Positions 9,123 to 17,677 of a stretch of 64,000 bases of DNA are shown here, in pieces. This DNA comes from Anaerolineales bacterium (GTDB lineage Bacteria > Chloroflexota > Anaerolineae > 4572-78 > J111). The stretch lies in assembly GCA_015075185.1 (NCBI GenBank), contig JABTUW010000005.1, forward strand, positions 1 to 64,000. Reading direction: 5' to 3'. Numbering within the stretch: the first letter of the stretch is position 1; each line of letters begins with the position of its first letter. A program made the position numbers and the translations under genes. The notes beneath the pieces are model-generated. The model made no database searches, was not told the DNA's origin, and worked only from the letters and a program-made list of their open reading frames with translations.

Positions 9123-9821
9123 TCACAGCAAATTGTTTTCGCGGGCAAAAATAGCCGCCTGGGTCCGGTCGCGCAGCCCTAAACGGCTGAGGATATTGGA
9201 GACGTGATTTTTTACCGTCCCTTCACTGACGACCAGCGTTTCGCCAATTTCGCGATTGGTCGCACCGGTAGCAATCAGTTGCAGGACTTCCATCTCCCGT
9301 TCAGTTAAATCAAATTGAGCCGCTACGGCATGCGCCGGAGCATCTTTTGCGACAGGAGCGGGCGCGGCAGGGGTGGGTTTAGTCTGCTTGCTAAGCACCC
9401 CAACCAGTTTGCCGGCGATGGAAGGTTCAAGCTGGTAAATCCCCCGGTGGGCCAATTGGACGGCGTGAGCCAAATTCTGGGCGGGAATATCTTTGAGCAG
9501 GTAGCCGCTGGCTCCGGCAAGAAGGGCTTTGATAATATCTTCCTCGTCGTCAAAGGTGGTCAGCATGAGCACCTGGCAGGCAGGCAACTGCTGGCGGATC
9601 TGCTCCGTGGCGGCGATGCCGTTCATCACCGGCATGCGCACGTCCATGAGAATCACGTCCGGGACCAGGGCCATAGCTCGCTCAATCGCTTCCTGCCCAT
9701 TCGCGGCTGTGCCAATCACCTCGATGCCCTCTTGAATGCTCAATAATGAAGAAATGCCTTCGCGCATAAGCTGCTGGTCGTCAACGACCAAGACTTTCAC
9801 CGGTGTTTGTTGTTCGCTCAT
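9123..9821 (-). CDS. NarL/LuxR-type response regulator
   Basis: A 232-residue response regulator: a receiver domain (residues 7-125) with the acidic pair D14-D15, phosphoacceptor D60 in LMDVRMP, T89-region LTTFDDEE and the lysine in YLLKDI, a Pro/Ala-rich linker, then a LuxR-type DNA-binding domain (about 167-230; LTEREMEVLQLIATGATNRE, VSEGTVKNHVSNIL). It follows the histidine kinase gene by 3 bp and is surely its partner. The divergent export operon starting at 11362 is the likely target, as in LiaRS/VraSR-like and other NarL pairs next to exporters; this is inference from gene order. Confidence 0.93.
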   Translation of the reverse strand: MSEQQTPVKVLVVDDQQLMREGISSLLSIQEGIEVIGTAANGQEAIERAMALVPDVILMDVRMPVMNGIAATEQIRQQLPACQVLMLTTFDDEEDIIKALLAGASGYLLKDIPAQNLAHAVQLAHRGIYQLEPSIAGKLVGVLSKQTKPTPAAPAPVAKDAPAHAVAAQFDLTEREMEVLQLIATGATNREIGETLVVSEGTVKNHVSNILSRLGLRDRTQAAIFARENNLL

Positions 9822-9824
9822 CGC

Positions 9825-11126
9825 TTATCCCCCCAGTAAGGCCAGCGGATTCTTGGGCACCGTAACCAGGAGCGAGGTGCCGTGATGGGGCGAGCTTTCC
9901 ACTTTAAAGGAACCGCGCACCAGCTCCAGCCGTTCCCGGATACCCTGCAAGCCATAGTGACTTTCCTGTTTCGATTCAGCCAGTAGGGCCGGGTCAAAGC
10001 CCTGGCCGTCGTCGGTAATCATCAGGCTGGCCTGCTGGTCTTCGAGTTTGATGTGGACGGTGACCCGGCTGGCCTGGGCATGCTTTTGGATATTGGTCAA
10101 GCCTTCCTGGGCGGCGCGATAGAGGGTTTGCAGGGATTGCTTGGAAAAGCCCGTCTCATCCCCTTCGATCTGCAAATCAATCGTCATCTGGCTGCTTTCC
10201 AGGTGGGCTACCAATCCGGCCAAAGCCTGGGCCAGCGAGAATTTTTCGGGGGTGCTGCGCAGCGTGCCGACCGAACGGCGGATGTCTTTTAAGGCTTCGC
10301 TGGCTAAATGCTTGGCATCTTTCAAAGCCTGGTCTGCCGCTTCGGCATCCCGCGCCTTGAAGGCAATCGCTTTTTCCAGTTGCACGTTGATGACGGTCAT
10401 ATAATGCCCCAGGCTGTCGTGAATTTCACGGGCCAGCCGGTTTCTTTCTTCCGTTGTGGCCAGTTCGGCGACCTGTTCGGCATAATTTTGTAACTGCCGG
10501 TGCGAGGCTTCCAGTTCATGCAGCAATGTTTCGGCCCGCAGCCGGCTGGTTCGTTCCTGCCGGATGAGATAAGCAATCGAAGCGATAAAGGCCAGGGTCA
10601 GGAAAAAGGTTAGATCAAAGATGCGGGGACCGTGTGGCGGGGGGGGGGCCGTTCGGGCCACTCTCTCGGTGGCCTCAACTACATCGCGCCAGCGCCCCAT
10701 CAGATACATCGTCCAAATCATCCCGGAGAAGCCATAACTGCTGCCGGCCAGCAAAAAGAAGCTGAAGGGGACCACCAGTAGAAAAATACTGGGGTAAGCA
10801 AAGCCCAGGCCATCGCTCAAACTGGCGGCGACGATGATGATCATGCGCACGAGCAAAAGGGCCAGGGTCGTAGGCCAGGGCGATTGTTCACCCAGGTAGT
10901 GGTATTCCAGCCGGTCAATGATGATCAGAACGACAATGGCGGCCGTCATCACTGCACCGCCCAGCCAGGGATTGACCTCCTCATAAAAGCCGGAAAAGGC
11001 CATGTAGCCGTAAACGATCAAAACCCCGGCGTAAAAAATAGCGGCCAGCCCATCAATCGGGCGGGGCATGAGCCACTGCTTCCAGGTTGAAAGCACGGGG
11101 GATAATTGCTCTCTCATAGGGGTCAC
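9825..11126 (-). CDS. NarL-family sensor histidine kinase
   Basis: A 433-residue membrane kinase with about six transmembrane helices in the first 190 residues and little periplasmic sequence, so it probably senses the membrane. A HisKA_3 dimerisation segment follows with H236 in EERNRLAREIHDSLGH, then a HATPase domain with the N box QEGLTNIQKHAQA, DDGQGF and the G box GLQGIRERLELV. The loop between the sensor helices and the last helix contains TAPPPPHGP, which is coded by a run of ten C residues (ten G on the plus strand at 10639-10648), a possible slippage site. A GAAGGAAGTGA ribosome site precedes the ATG. Operon with the response regulator. Confidence 0.93.
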   Translation of the reverse strand: MTPMREQLSPVLSTWKQWLMPRPIDGLAAIFYAGVLIVYGYMAFSGFYEEVNPWLGGAVMTAAIVVLIIIDRLEYHYLGEQSPWPTTLALLLVRMIIIVAASLSDGLGFAYPSIFLLVVPFSFFLLAGSSYGFSGMIWTMYLMGRWRDVVEATERVARTAPPPPHGPRIFDLTFFLTLAFIASIAYLIRQERTSRLRAETLLHELEASHRQLQNYAEQVAELATTEERNRLAREIHDSLGHYMTVINVQLEKAIAFKARDAEAADQALKDAKHLASEALKDIRRSVGTLRSTPEKFSLAQALAGLVAHLESSQMTIDLQIEGDETGFSKQSLQTLYRAAQEGLTNIQKHAQASRVTVHIKLEDQQASLMITDDGQGFDPALLAESKQESHYGLQGIRERLELVRGSFKVESSPHHGTSLLVTVPKNPLALLGG

Positions 11127-11195
11127 TTCCTTCTTTATAAGCTCAGTATAGCATCAAACCAAACCCGAATCAATGTGCCACAGGATACAACTCCC

Positions 11196-11225
11196 TTAGC
11201 CGGAAGTCAGGTGACTTCCGGCTAA
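11196..11225. promoter_or_regulatory. Perfect 14-bp palindrome between divergent operons
   Basis: TTAGCCGGAAGTCA is followed after two bases by its exact reverse complement. It lies in the 235-bp gap between the kinase start (11126, minus) and the HlyD start (11362, plus). There is no T-run after it on the plus strand, and its place between two promoters argues for an operator or a repeat rather than a terminator. It could be the binding site of the neighbouring response regulator. Confidence 0.5.
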
Positions 11226-11361
11226 TTTGCTTACCCAAAGAAGTGACCTTTAGCTGGACCAAAATAGCTCCTTTAACACATGTGGTCAGCCTCAAAATCG
11301 GATACTCTGAAAGAGAAATAAAAAAACACCACGTTTGTACTTGAAGGAATTGATAAAAGTA

Positions 11362-12792
11362 ATGAAAAACCAAACAACTGTTTTTAAGATGAAACGCATT
11401 TTTGTTTTTCTATTAATTTTGACAGCCCTGATCGGGGGTGGAGTATACGGTTATCAGTATCTAGGAACTCCGCCTGAGCCAACAAGTTTGAATGAAGATG
11501 CGGCGGTTGAAATTGTGCCGGTGGAGCGAAAAACGCTGGTTGATACGGTTAGCGCCAGCGGCAGCATCGAGCCGGAAGCCGAAGTCGAGATGAAGTTTGA
11601 AACCGGCGGTAAGGTCAAAGAAGTCCTGGTCCAGGAAGGCCAAACCATCACCGCCGGCACGGTGTTGGCCCGGCTGGATACCGCCGACCTGGAGATGCAG
11701 GTGCGCAGCGCCGAAATTGATCTAGCCCAGGCCCAGGCGAATCTGGACCAACTGCTTGAGCCGGAATTGGCCGAAAAAGTGGCCGCAGCCCGCGCCTCGG
11801 TGGAGAGCGCCCAGCTTAACCTGGCCGACCTGGAAGATGGGATTGATCCCGACGAAGTGACCAAGGCCGAGGCGGCCCTGAAACAGACCGAAATCACCCT
11901 CAAAGAAGCGCAGTGGGCGTACGACCAGGTGGCCTATCGAGGGGATGTCGGAGCGATGTCGCAGGCCAACGAGTTGCAGGACGCGACCCTGGCCTATGAA
12001 TCCGCCGTGGCCGACTACAACCTGGCGGTTAAGGCGGCCACCCCGGCTGAACTGGCCGCGGCCCGCTCGACCCTGGCCAGCGCCCAATCCAGCCTGGCCG
12101 AGCTGCTGCAGGAACCCAGCGCCGCCGAAATTGCCTCGCAGCAGGCCAGCGTGGATAAGGCTCAGTTGAGCCTGGAAGAGGCGCAGCGTAACCTGGAAGA
12201 TGCCACTTTGGTCGCGCCGACGGGCGGGGTGGTTTTGCAAGTTAACATCGAGCCGGGCGAGCGGGTGCTGGATGATGCCACCGAGGCGGCCCTGACCATT
12301 GCCGATACCTCGACCTATCTGCTCAAAATGGATGTGGATGAACTGGATATCGGCCAGGTCAAAGTGGGCCAGCCGGCGACGGTCACGCTCGACGCCTTTG
12401 CCGGGCAGTCGTTTGCCGGGACGGTCACCAAGATCTCGCCAAGTCCGGCTTCGACCGATACGGATAGTATCGTGACCTATGAGGTCACCATTGCCCTGGA
12501 TACCCAGGAGCAGGGTTTGGGCCTGTTATCCGGGATGACGGCCAATGCGACGATCCAAACCGAGGAACTCAGCCAGGTGCTGGTCGTGCCAACCCAGGCC
12601 ATCCAAACGGACCAGGGCAGCGAGGCCATCACCTATGTCGAAAAATTAGACGAGCAAGGCAGCACGATGCGGGTGGAAGTAGAACTGGGATTGCGCAGCG
12701 GTTCGGTCCGGGAAGTGATCGCCGGGCTGGAGGAGGGCGACCAGGTCATCATTCGCCAGCAAGTTGAAATGGCAGCCGCCTCAAGCTCATAA
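11362..12792 (+). CDS. HlyD/MacA-like periplasmic adaptor protein
   Basis: A 476-residue membrane-fusion protein: a short cytoplasmic N-terminus, one membrane anchor (IFVFLLILTALIGGGVYGY), a lipoyl half-motif (about residues 55-95), a long alpha-helical hairpin rich in Ala/Gln/Glu repeats (about 100-265), the second lipoyl half (VAPTGGVVLQVNIEPGERV), and beta-barrel domains to the end. It is the adaptor of a MacAB-like export system with the next two genes. The ATG at 11362 was chosen (AAGGAA upstream); a TTG at 11335 is also in frame. The hairpin is longer than in MacA. There is no outer-membrane TolC gene in the window, which fits a monoderm-like envelope. Confidence 0.88.
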   Translation: MKNQTTVFKMKRIFVFLLILTALIGGGVYGYQYLGTPPEPTSLNEDAAVEIVPVERKTLVDTVSASGSIEPEAEVEMKFETGGKVKEVLVQEGQTITAGTVLARLDTADLEMQVRSAEIDLAQAQANLDQLLEPELAEKVAAARASVESAQLNLADLEDGIDPDEVTKAEAALKQTEITLKEAQWAYDQVAYRGDVGAMSQANELQDATLAYESAVADYNLAVKAATPAELAAARSTLASAQSSLAELLQEPSAAEIASQQASVDKAQLSLEEAQRNLEDATLVAPTGGVVLQVNIEPGERVLDDATEAALTIADTSTYLLKMDVDELDIGQVKVGQPATVTLDAFAGQSFAGTVTKISPSPASTDTDSIVTYEVTIALDTQEQGLGLLSGMTANATIQTEELSQVLVVPTQAIQTDQGSEAITYVEKLDEQGSTMRVEVELGLRSGSVREVIAGLEEGDQVIIRQQVEMAAASSS

Positions 12793-12819
12793 GCTGCCAG
12801 GAATGAGCGAGGTTTAACA

Positions 12820-13536
12820 ATGGATAACAATTTTGTCGTCAACGCCGAGAACCTGACCAAAACCTACCAGATGGGGGAGATCGAGGTCCATGCCCTGCAA
12901 GGAGCGGCCCTGCAAGTGAGGCCAGGCGAATTATTGGCAATTATGGGACCATCCGGTTCCGGCAAATCAACCTTAATGAATATTCTGGGCTGCCTGGACC
13001 AACCCACCTCCGGCCGGTATCACCTGGAAGGGGTGGATGTGGCCCAACTGAGCGACAACAAGCTGGCCCAAATTCGGGGCAAGCGCATCGGTTTTGTCTT
13101 TCAAAGCTTCAACTTGCTGCCGCGGACCAGCGCCTTGAGTAACGTCGAACTGCCGCTGGTTTATATGGGTGTGGGCCTGGGCGAGCGCCATCGCCGCTCG
13201 GTCGCCGCCCTGGAGCTGGTGGGGCTGGGCGACCGCCTCCACCACAAGCCCAACGAGCTGTCGGGCGGGCAGCAGCAGCGGGTGGCCATCGCCCGGGCGC
13301 TGGTCACAAATCCGGCCATCATCATGGCCGACGAGCCGACCGGCAACCTGGACTCCAAGTCCAGCGAGGAGATTATGAGCATTTTCCAGCACTTGAACGA
13401 GGACCAGGGTATTACCATTATCTTTGTGACCCACGAACCCGACATTGCCCAGCATACCCGGCGGATTGTCCGCCTGGCCGATGGAATGATTGTGGAAGAT
13501 AGACCGGTGGCGAATCCGCGTCAAGTCAGGATGTGA
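12820..13536 (+). CDS. ABC transporter ATP-binding protein, MacB/LolD type
   Basis: A 238-residue ABC ATPase with Walker A GPSGSGKST, Q-loop VFQSFNLLPR, signature LSGGQQQRVAIARAL, Walker B IIMADEPTGNLDS and switch His in FVTHEPD. The motif DEPTGNLDSK is typical of the MacB/LolD/FtsE branch that powers mechanotransmission exporters. It lies between its adaptor (27 bp upstream) and its permease (downstream, separated by a 7-nt tandem repeat array). The ATP binding subunit works in the cytoplasm at the inner membrane. Confidence 0.95.
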   Translation: MDNNFVVNAENLTKTYQMGEIEVHALQGAALQVRPGELLAIMGPSGSGKSTLMNILGCLDQPTSGRYHLEGVDVAQLSDNKLAQIRGKRIGFVFQSFNLLPRTSALSNVELPLVYMGVGLGERHRRSVAALELVGLGDRLHHKPNELSGGQQQRVAIARALVTNPAIIMADEPTGNLDSKSSEEIMSIFQHLNEDQGITIIFVTHEPDIAQHTRRIVRLADGMIVEDRPVANPRQVRM

Positions 13537-13649
13537 TTTACGATTTACGATTTGCGATTTATGATTTACGATTTGCGAAGTGTGTCGAATTAACTGATTT
13601 TACGTTTCACGCACCACGCGCTACGCAACACGTAACACGTAAGACGCTT
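13536..13649. repeat. Two arrays of degenerate heptanucleotide tandem repeats
   Basis: Six consecutive 7-nt words at 13536-13577 (ATTTACG, ATTTACG, ATTTGCG, ATTTATG, ATTTACG, ATTTGCG), the first overlapping the stop codon of the ATPase gene. A second set of six 7-nt words at 13608-13649 follows (CACGCAC, CACGCGC, TACGCAA, CACGTAA, CACGTAA, GACGCTT). The arrays fill the gap between ATPase and permease genes of one operon. Confidence 0.85.
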
Positions 13650-13680
13650 TGAAGTTGAACTGAAAGGATTGATTAAACCT

Positions 13681-14985
13681 ATGCAACTGTGGGAAAGTAT
13701 CTTGATTGCCCTGCGGGCCTTGACCGTCAACAAGCTGCGGACGGTGTTGACCATGCTGGGCATTATCATCGGCGTGGCGGCGGTGATTGCCCTGGTCTCC
13801 ATCGGCAACGGCGTCAGCCAGAGTATGACTGAGCGCCTGAGCAGCCTGGGCACCAACCTGCTGACCATCTCCTCCGCTCAGGGCATGGGCGGGCCGGGGG
13901 GCGGCCCCCCACCAGGACCTCCCGGCAGCGAGGAAGACGAATCTCAGGCTGACTTGAAGGAAAAGGCGGCCGAACCGCTGACCATGAAGGATGTGGAGGC
14001 GCTGAGCGACCCCGCCCAGGTCCGGCACGTGGTGGCCGTGGCCCCCACCTACAGCGTGAACGGTGCATCGGTGGTGCGCGAACAAAACGAAGCAACCAGT
14101 GTATCAATCACCGGGGTCACGGTAGAGTATGAGAGCGTCCGCGATCTGGAGCTGGCCAAAGGCCGCTTTATTACCCAGGACGAGATTGACCAGCGGGCGC
14201 GGGTGGCGGCGATCGGCGCTGAGGTGGCTGAGAAACTGTTTGCCAGCAATGAATCACCCCTGGGCGAGAGCATTCGGATCAACGGGCTGACCTTTGAGGT
14301 CATCGGAGTGCTGCCGGAAAGCGGCGAGGGCGGCTTTGGCAACCCTGATAATACGGCCCTGGTCCCCATCAGCACCGCCCAGACCCGTCTCGACAAAGCC
14401 GGGGCCTTTCGCGGCAGCTTAAAGGTCTCCACCATTTACATTGAGGTGGACAGCCAGAACAATATGGACACCGCTGAAGAACAGGTGACGGCGGTGCTGC
14501 GCGAGCGCCATCGCCTGGGCGATGAGTACAAAAACGATTTTAGAATTAGCAACCAGGCCCAATTGCTGGAGTTTAGCAATACGATGGCGACCACCTTGAC
14601 CGCCTTCCTGGGGTCTATCGCCGGGGTGTCGCTGCTGGTAGGCGGGATCGGCGTAATGAACATTATGCTGGTCTCGGTGACCGAGCGCACCCGTGAAATC
14701 GGCATCCGCAAAGCGGTGGGGGCCAAACGGCGAGACATTCTGATACAATTTCTGGTCGAAGCGATAATCCTCTCGCTGATTGGCGGCTTCATGGGCATCG
14801 GGTTGGGTTATAGCATCTCACAGACGTTGCCCATGCTGGTCTCTGAACTGAGAAGCACGGTTGTCACCATGAACTCGATTTTGTTGGCCACCGGCTTTTC
14901 CGCGGCCATCGGCCTGTTCTTTGGGGTCTATCCGGCCAGCCGGGCGGCCCGGCTGCGGCCCATTGAAGCGTTGAGGTATGAATAA
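13681..14985 (+). CDS. MacB-like ABC transporter permease
   Basis: A 434-residue permease of the MacB/FtsX type: an N-terminal helix (LTMLGIIIGVAAVIALVSIG), a large external MacB_PCD domain (about residues 45-290), and three C-terminal helices with the FtsX signature GIGVMNIMLVSVTERTREIG and the end YPASRAARLRPIEALRYE. Just after the first helix the external domain carries an unusual Gly/Pro stretch (GMGGPGGGPPPGPPGSEEDE). It forms the membrane part of the exporter with the two preceding genes; the load could be a peptide, lipid or drug. The ATG at 13681 is preferred, with AAAGGA about twelve bases upstream. Confidence 0.93.
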   Translation: MQLWESILIALRALTVNKLRTVLTMLGIIIGVAAVIALVSIGNGVSQSMTERLSSLGTNLLTISSAQGMGGPGGGPPPGPPGSEEDESQADLKEKAAEPLTMKDVEALSDPAQVRHVVAVAPTYSVNGASVVREQNEATSVSITGVTVEYESVRDLELAKGRFITQDEIDQRARVAAIGAEVAEKLFASNESPLGESIRINGLTFEVIGVLPESGEGGFGNPDNTALVPISTAQTRLDKAGAFRGSLKVSTIYIEVDSQNNMDTAEEQVTAVLRERHRLGDEYKNDFRISNQAQLLEFSNTMATTLTAFLGSIAGVSLLVGGIGVMNIMLVSVTERTREIGIRKAVGAKRRDILIQFLVEAIILSLIGGFMGIGLGYSISQTLPMLVSELRSTVVTMNSILLATGFSAAIGLFFGVYPASRAARLRPIEALRYE

Positions 14986-14989
14986 CTAT

Positions 14990-15058
14990 TGGAGAGATGG
15001 AAGTTGGAAGACTGGAAAAATTCCTAATCTTCCAACCCTCCACTCCTCCAGGCTTCCA
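14990..15058. repeat. Inverted array of degenerate 7-8-nt words
   Basis: The left half is built of words like TGGAAGT and TGGAAGA, the right half of CTTCCAA, CCCTCCA, CTCCTCCA and GGCTTCCA, which are complementary, so the transcript can fold into a hairpin. It fills the gap between the permease and the first lipoprotein gene. Confidence 0.75.
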
Positions 15059-15070
15059 CAAGGATGAAAT

Positions 15071-16597
15071 ATGAAAACCTGGTTAACCTTTATTTTGCTA
15101 ACTCTATTCGTTTTAACCGGCTGCGCCGCGCCGAGCAGCGCCAGCCCGACGCCGACCATTGTCCGGCTGCATCGTTCGGCCCTGACGCCGACGACCCCAA
15201 TAGAAGTAATGGATACCCTGCCTCCAGCCACGGCAACCCCGGCTGCCGACCTTTCCTCCACCTCAACCTTTGTGGCGGCTCCTCCAACTTTAACGGTTAT
15301 GTCTCAGCCGGAGGCTCCGGCAACGCCCAACCCGACCGCGACGGCCCAACCGGCAGCAGTCCAGGCCGAGATAATCACTGCTGGCCTAAATGTGCGCGAA
15401 GGGCCGGGAGTGGGCTATGCCTCCATCGGCACGGCAGCACAGGGCGACATCTTGACCATTACCGGCGTCAGCACCAATGGTAACTGGCTGCAAATTAAGA
15501 CCAAAGATGGTAAATCGGGCTGGATTTCCGGCCAGGCGACCTATACCCATATCCTCGGCTCAGTTAAAGAGGTGCCCGTGGTCGAAACAGTTTCCGGCGG
15601 TCAGCCGTCGGCAGTCAGCGGTCAATCTGCGGCGGCCGCTTCCGCCGGCAAGCTGATTTTCGCCACCCGCAGCGGCGGCGATTTATACAGCGCCAACATG
15701 GACGGTACGGACCTGCAAAAACTGGCGAGCGGGGTGATTGACCCGGTTGTTTCGCCGGATGGCACGCAGGTAGCCTATACCCGCTGGGACGGAGCCAACA
15801 TGGGTGTGCTTTATGTGCTGGACCTCGACAGCGGCAGTGAGCGAGCCGTAGCCAGTGACATCGCCCGGCCCAAATCGCCCACCTGGTCCCAGGATGGACA
15901 GGAGATCATTATCTCTTTCCAACATGGCGGCACGGTTAATCCCACACCGGAATGCCGTGAATTTGACTCCGATGATGGTATGCAACTGCCCGGCATCGGC
16001 GAGATTACCAGCTTTCACATGAGTAACGATGGCGGCGTCAAAATTTGTTTTATTCGGACTGAGGATTTACAGTGGGGCTTGCGCCAGATCAACCTGGCGA
16101 CCGGCCAGGCCGAGGATCTGCCGGCCGACCTGTACAGCTTCAACCCGACCTGGGACCCGCAAAACTCATCACGGGTTATCTATGACGGCCAGCGTGGCTT
16201 GATGCAGCTTGATATCGCCAGCGGCGACTTGCAATCCTTCACCGGCGATGTCCGTGATACGGCTCCTGTTTTCTCGCCTGATGGGTCGAAACTGGCCCTG
16301 ACCTACAAGCAGCACGACCACTGGGAAGTCTACACGTATGATCTGGCGACCGGCGCTCGCCAGCGGTTAACCAAGCCGTCTTTATTGGCCGACCCGCAGT
16401 ACAGCAGCGCCGCCCCGGCCTGGTCGCCGGACGGTTCCCAGATCGCCTTTGTCACCAACCGTACGGGCCAGTGGGAAATCTGGGTTATGAATGCCGACGG
16501 CAGCAATCCCCATGCCCTGTTTACTTCGGAGGTGCAGGCGCAATTGGGGCTGAACTACCAGGGGGTTAACGAGCGGCTGCTAAATTGGGTCCAATAA
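15071..16597 (+). CDS. Lipoprotein with SH3 domain and TolB-like beta-propeller
   Basis: A 508-residue exported protein. Signal peptide with lipobox LTGC (Cys18), a Thr/Pro-rich linker to about residue 95, a bacterial SH3 domain (about 97-155; LNVREGPGVGYASIGTA, GWISGQ), a short Ser/Gly linker, then a WD40-like PD40/TolB propeller (about 190-490) with repeated units such as SPDGTQVAYTRW, SPDGSKLALTY and SPDGSQIAFVTNR. It should sit on the outer face of the membrane and bind ligand or cell-wall material. It follows the export operon and AAGGA lies before its ATG, so it may be part of the same transcript. Its mature N-terminus shares TPTIVRL with the next lipoprotein. Confidence 0.85.
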   Translation: MKTWLTFILLTLFVLTGCAAPSSASPTPTIVRLHRSALTPTTPIEVMDTLPPATATPAADLSSTSTFVAAPPTLTVMSQPEAPATPNPTATAQPAAVQAEIITAGLNVREGPGVGYASIGTAAQGDILTITGVSTNGNWLQIKTKDGKSGWISGQATYTHILGSVKEVPVVETVSGGQPSAVSGQSAAAASAGKLIFATRSGGDLYSANMDGTDLQKLASGVIDPVVSPDGTQVAYTRWDGANMGVLYVLDLDSGSERAVASDIARPKSPTWSQDGQEIIISFQHGGTVNPTPECREFDSDDGMQLPGIGEITSFHMSNDGGVKICFIRTEDLQWGLRQINLATGQAEDLPADLYSFNPTWDPQNSSRVIYDGQRGLMQLDIASGDLQSFTGDVRDTAPVFSPDGSKLALTYKQHDHWEVYTYDLATGARQRLTKPSLLADPQYSSAAPAWSPDGSQIAFVTNRTGQWEIWVMNADGSNPHALFTSEVQAQLGLNYQGVNERLLNWVQ

Positions 16598-16627
16598 CTC
16601 AGAATATTACTTACAGGTGTATTTACG

Positions 16628-17572
16628 ATGAGAAAAACAGCATTGCTTGGTTTATTTTTTATCCTGCTTTTCCTGTTGAGCGGCTGTGGCGCCGCGTTGA
16701 GCGGGGCGATGGCGGCCTCGTCTACGCCAACCATTGTCCGCCTGCCAGCGGTTACGGAGACACCGGATACGCCGGTTCCAACGCCACCCCTTTCTCCTTC
16801 GCCTGCCCCAACCTCGACGCCGGTGACGCCTGGCCCTGGTCCGGCTTCCCCGACGGTAACGGCTAGAGCTGTAACTTCAACGAGTGTCTCTATCCCGTTG
16901 GCCGGGGCAACCGGCCCCGGAACAGCAGCAGCCAGCACCTCCCTCACGGGAGCGTGGGATTTTACCTTTGGCACAATGTCACTCACCCAGCGAGATTCAC
17001 GGGTTGAGGGGACCTACCAGTGGTATGGCGGCCTTGACAGCGGGCAGATTCAGGGCGTCGCTCTGGCAGACCTCAATCAATTCCAGGGACTATGGCTCAG
17101 TAACCGCAGCTCGAACAGCCAAGGCGAGTTACGCTGGCAGTTGGCCGTGGACTGGACCAGCTTCTCAGGCAGCTTTGAGAGCAGCAAAACCGGGCAGTGG
17201 TGCGGCGTCCGCTCCGGCCAGCCCTTACCCGCCGGGTGTGGCTTTAGCGGGGTTTGGCAGCTACGCTTTGGCGACCCACCGGACGTAACCGGGCAGGCGA
17301 CTCTGGTGCAAACCGGCCAGACCGTTCAGGGTACGTATATAGACAGCCAGGGACATACAGGTGAAATTGTAGACGGAGTCATTACCGTCGAGTCCTTGAC
17401 CGAGGCCAAACTGAGCGGAACCTGGCGCAATGATCAGGGTGAGCAAGACGCCTTTGAGTGGTGGCTCGATTTGACCACGGGCCGGACCTTCCAGGGGCGG
17501 CGCGATCCGGGCAACAGCGAATGGTGCGGCTGGCGTGAAGGAACCGGCCAGCCGGAGCAATGCGGCTGGTAG
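16628..17572 (+). CDS. Lipoprotein with two internal repeats, unknown function
   Basis: A 314-residue protein with a signal peptide and lipobox LSGC (Cys20), a Thr/Pro-rich linker (to about residue 95), and two similar beta-rich units. Each unit begins with LTGAWDFTFG or FSGVWQLRFG, contains G-(T/S)-(Y/W) turns and ends with a Trp-Cys-Gly signature (QWCGVRSGQPLPAGCGF and EWCGWREGTGQPEQCGW), so the units are an internal duplication. The fold resembles small lipocalin-like or DUF-type carbohydrate-binding modules only in general look. Its linker start TPTIVRL matches the preceding lipoprotein, pointing to partial common origin. It is 30 bp downstream of that gene and probably co-transcribed. 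No function is assigned. Confidence 0.8.
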   Translation: MRKTALLGLFFILLFLLSGCGAALSGAMAASSTPTIVRLPAVTETPDTPVPTPPLSPSPAPTSTPVTPGPGPASPTVTARAVTSTSVSIPLAGATGPGTAAASTSLTGAWDFTFGTMSLTQRDSRVEGTYQWYGGLDSGQIQGVALADLNQFQGLWLSNRSSNSQGELRWQLAVDWTSFSGSFESSKTGQWCGVRSGQPLPAGCGFSGVWQLRFGDPPDVTGQATLVQTGQTVQGTYIDSQGHTGEIVDGVITVESLTEAKLSGTWRNDQGEQDAFEWWLDLTTGRTFQGRRDPGNSEWCGWREGTGQPEQCGW

Positions 17573-17592
17573 AACTGTATCCCTCAAGGTCA

Positions 17593-17643
17593 AGATAGAT
17601 GGTGGGCCTGGGTTCCTGTCTGAAGCCCGGCCCACTATCTTTC
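17593..17643. terminator. Hairpin between convergent genes, probable terminator
   Basis: Arms around GGTGGGCCTGGG (17601-17612) and CCCGGCCCACTATCT (17626-17640) form a GC-rich stem with a small bulge and a 13-nt loop, followed by a short T stretch. It lies between the ends of the lipoprotein gene and the convergent sulfurtransferase gene. Confidence 0.6.
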
Positions 17644-17677
17644 GGTACAGGTTCTTAAAAACTACCGGCCCTCTACC

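Noticed and set aside
13536..13649. Heptad arrays considered as a CRISPR
   Set aside because: Units are 7 nt without spacers of 30-40 nt, and there are no cas genes.
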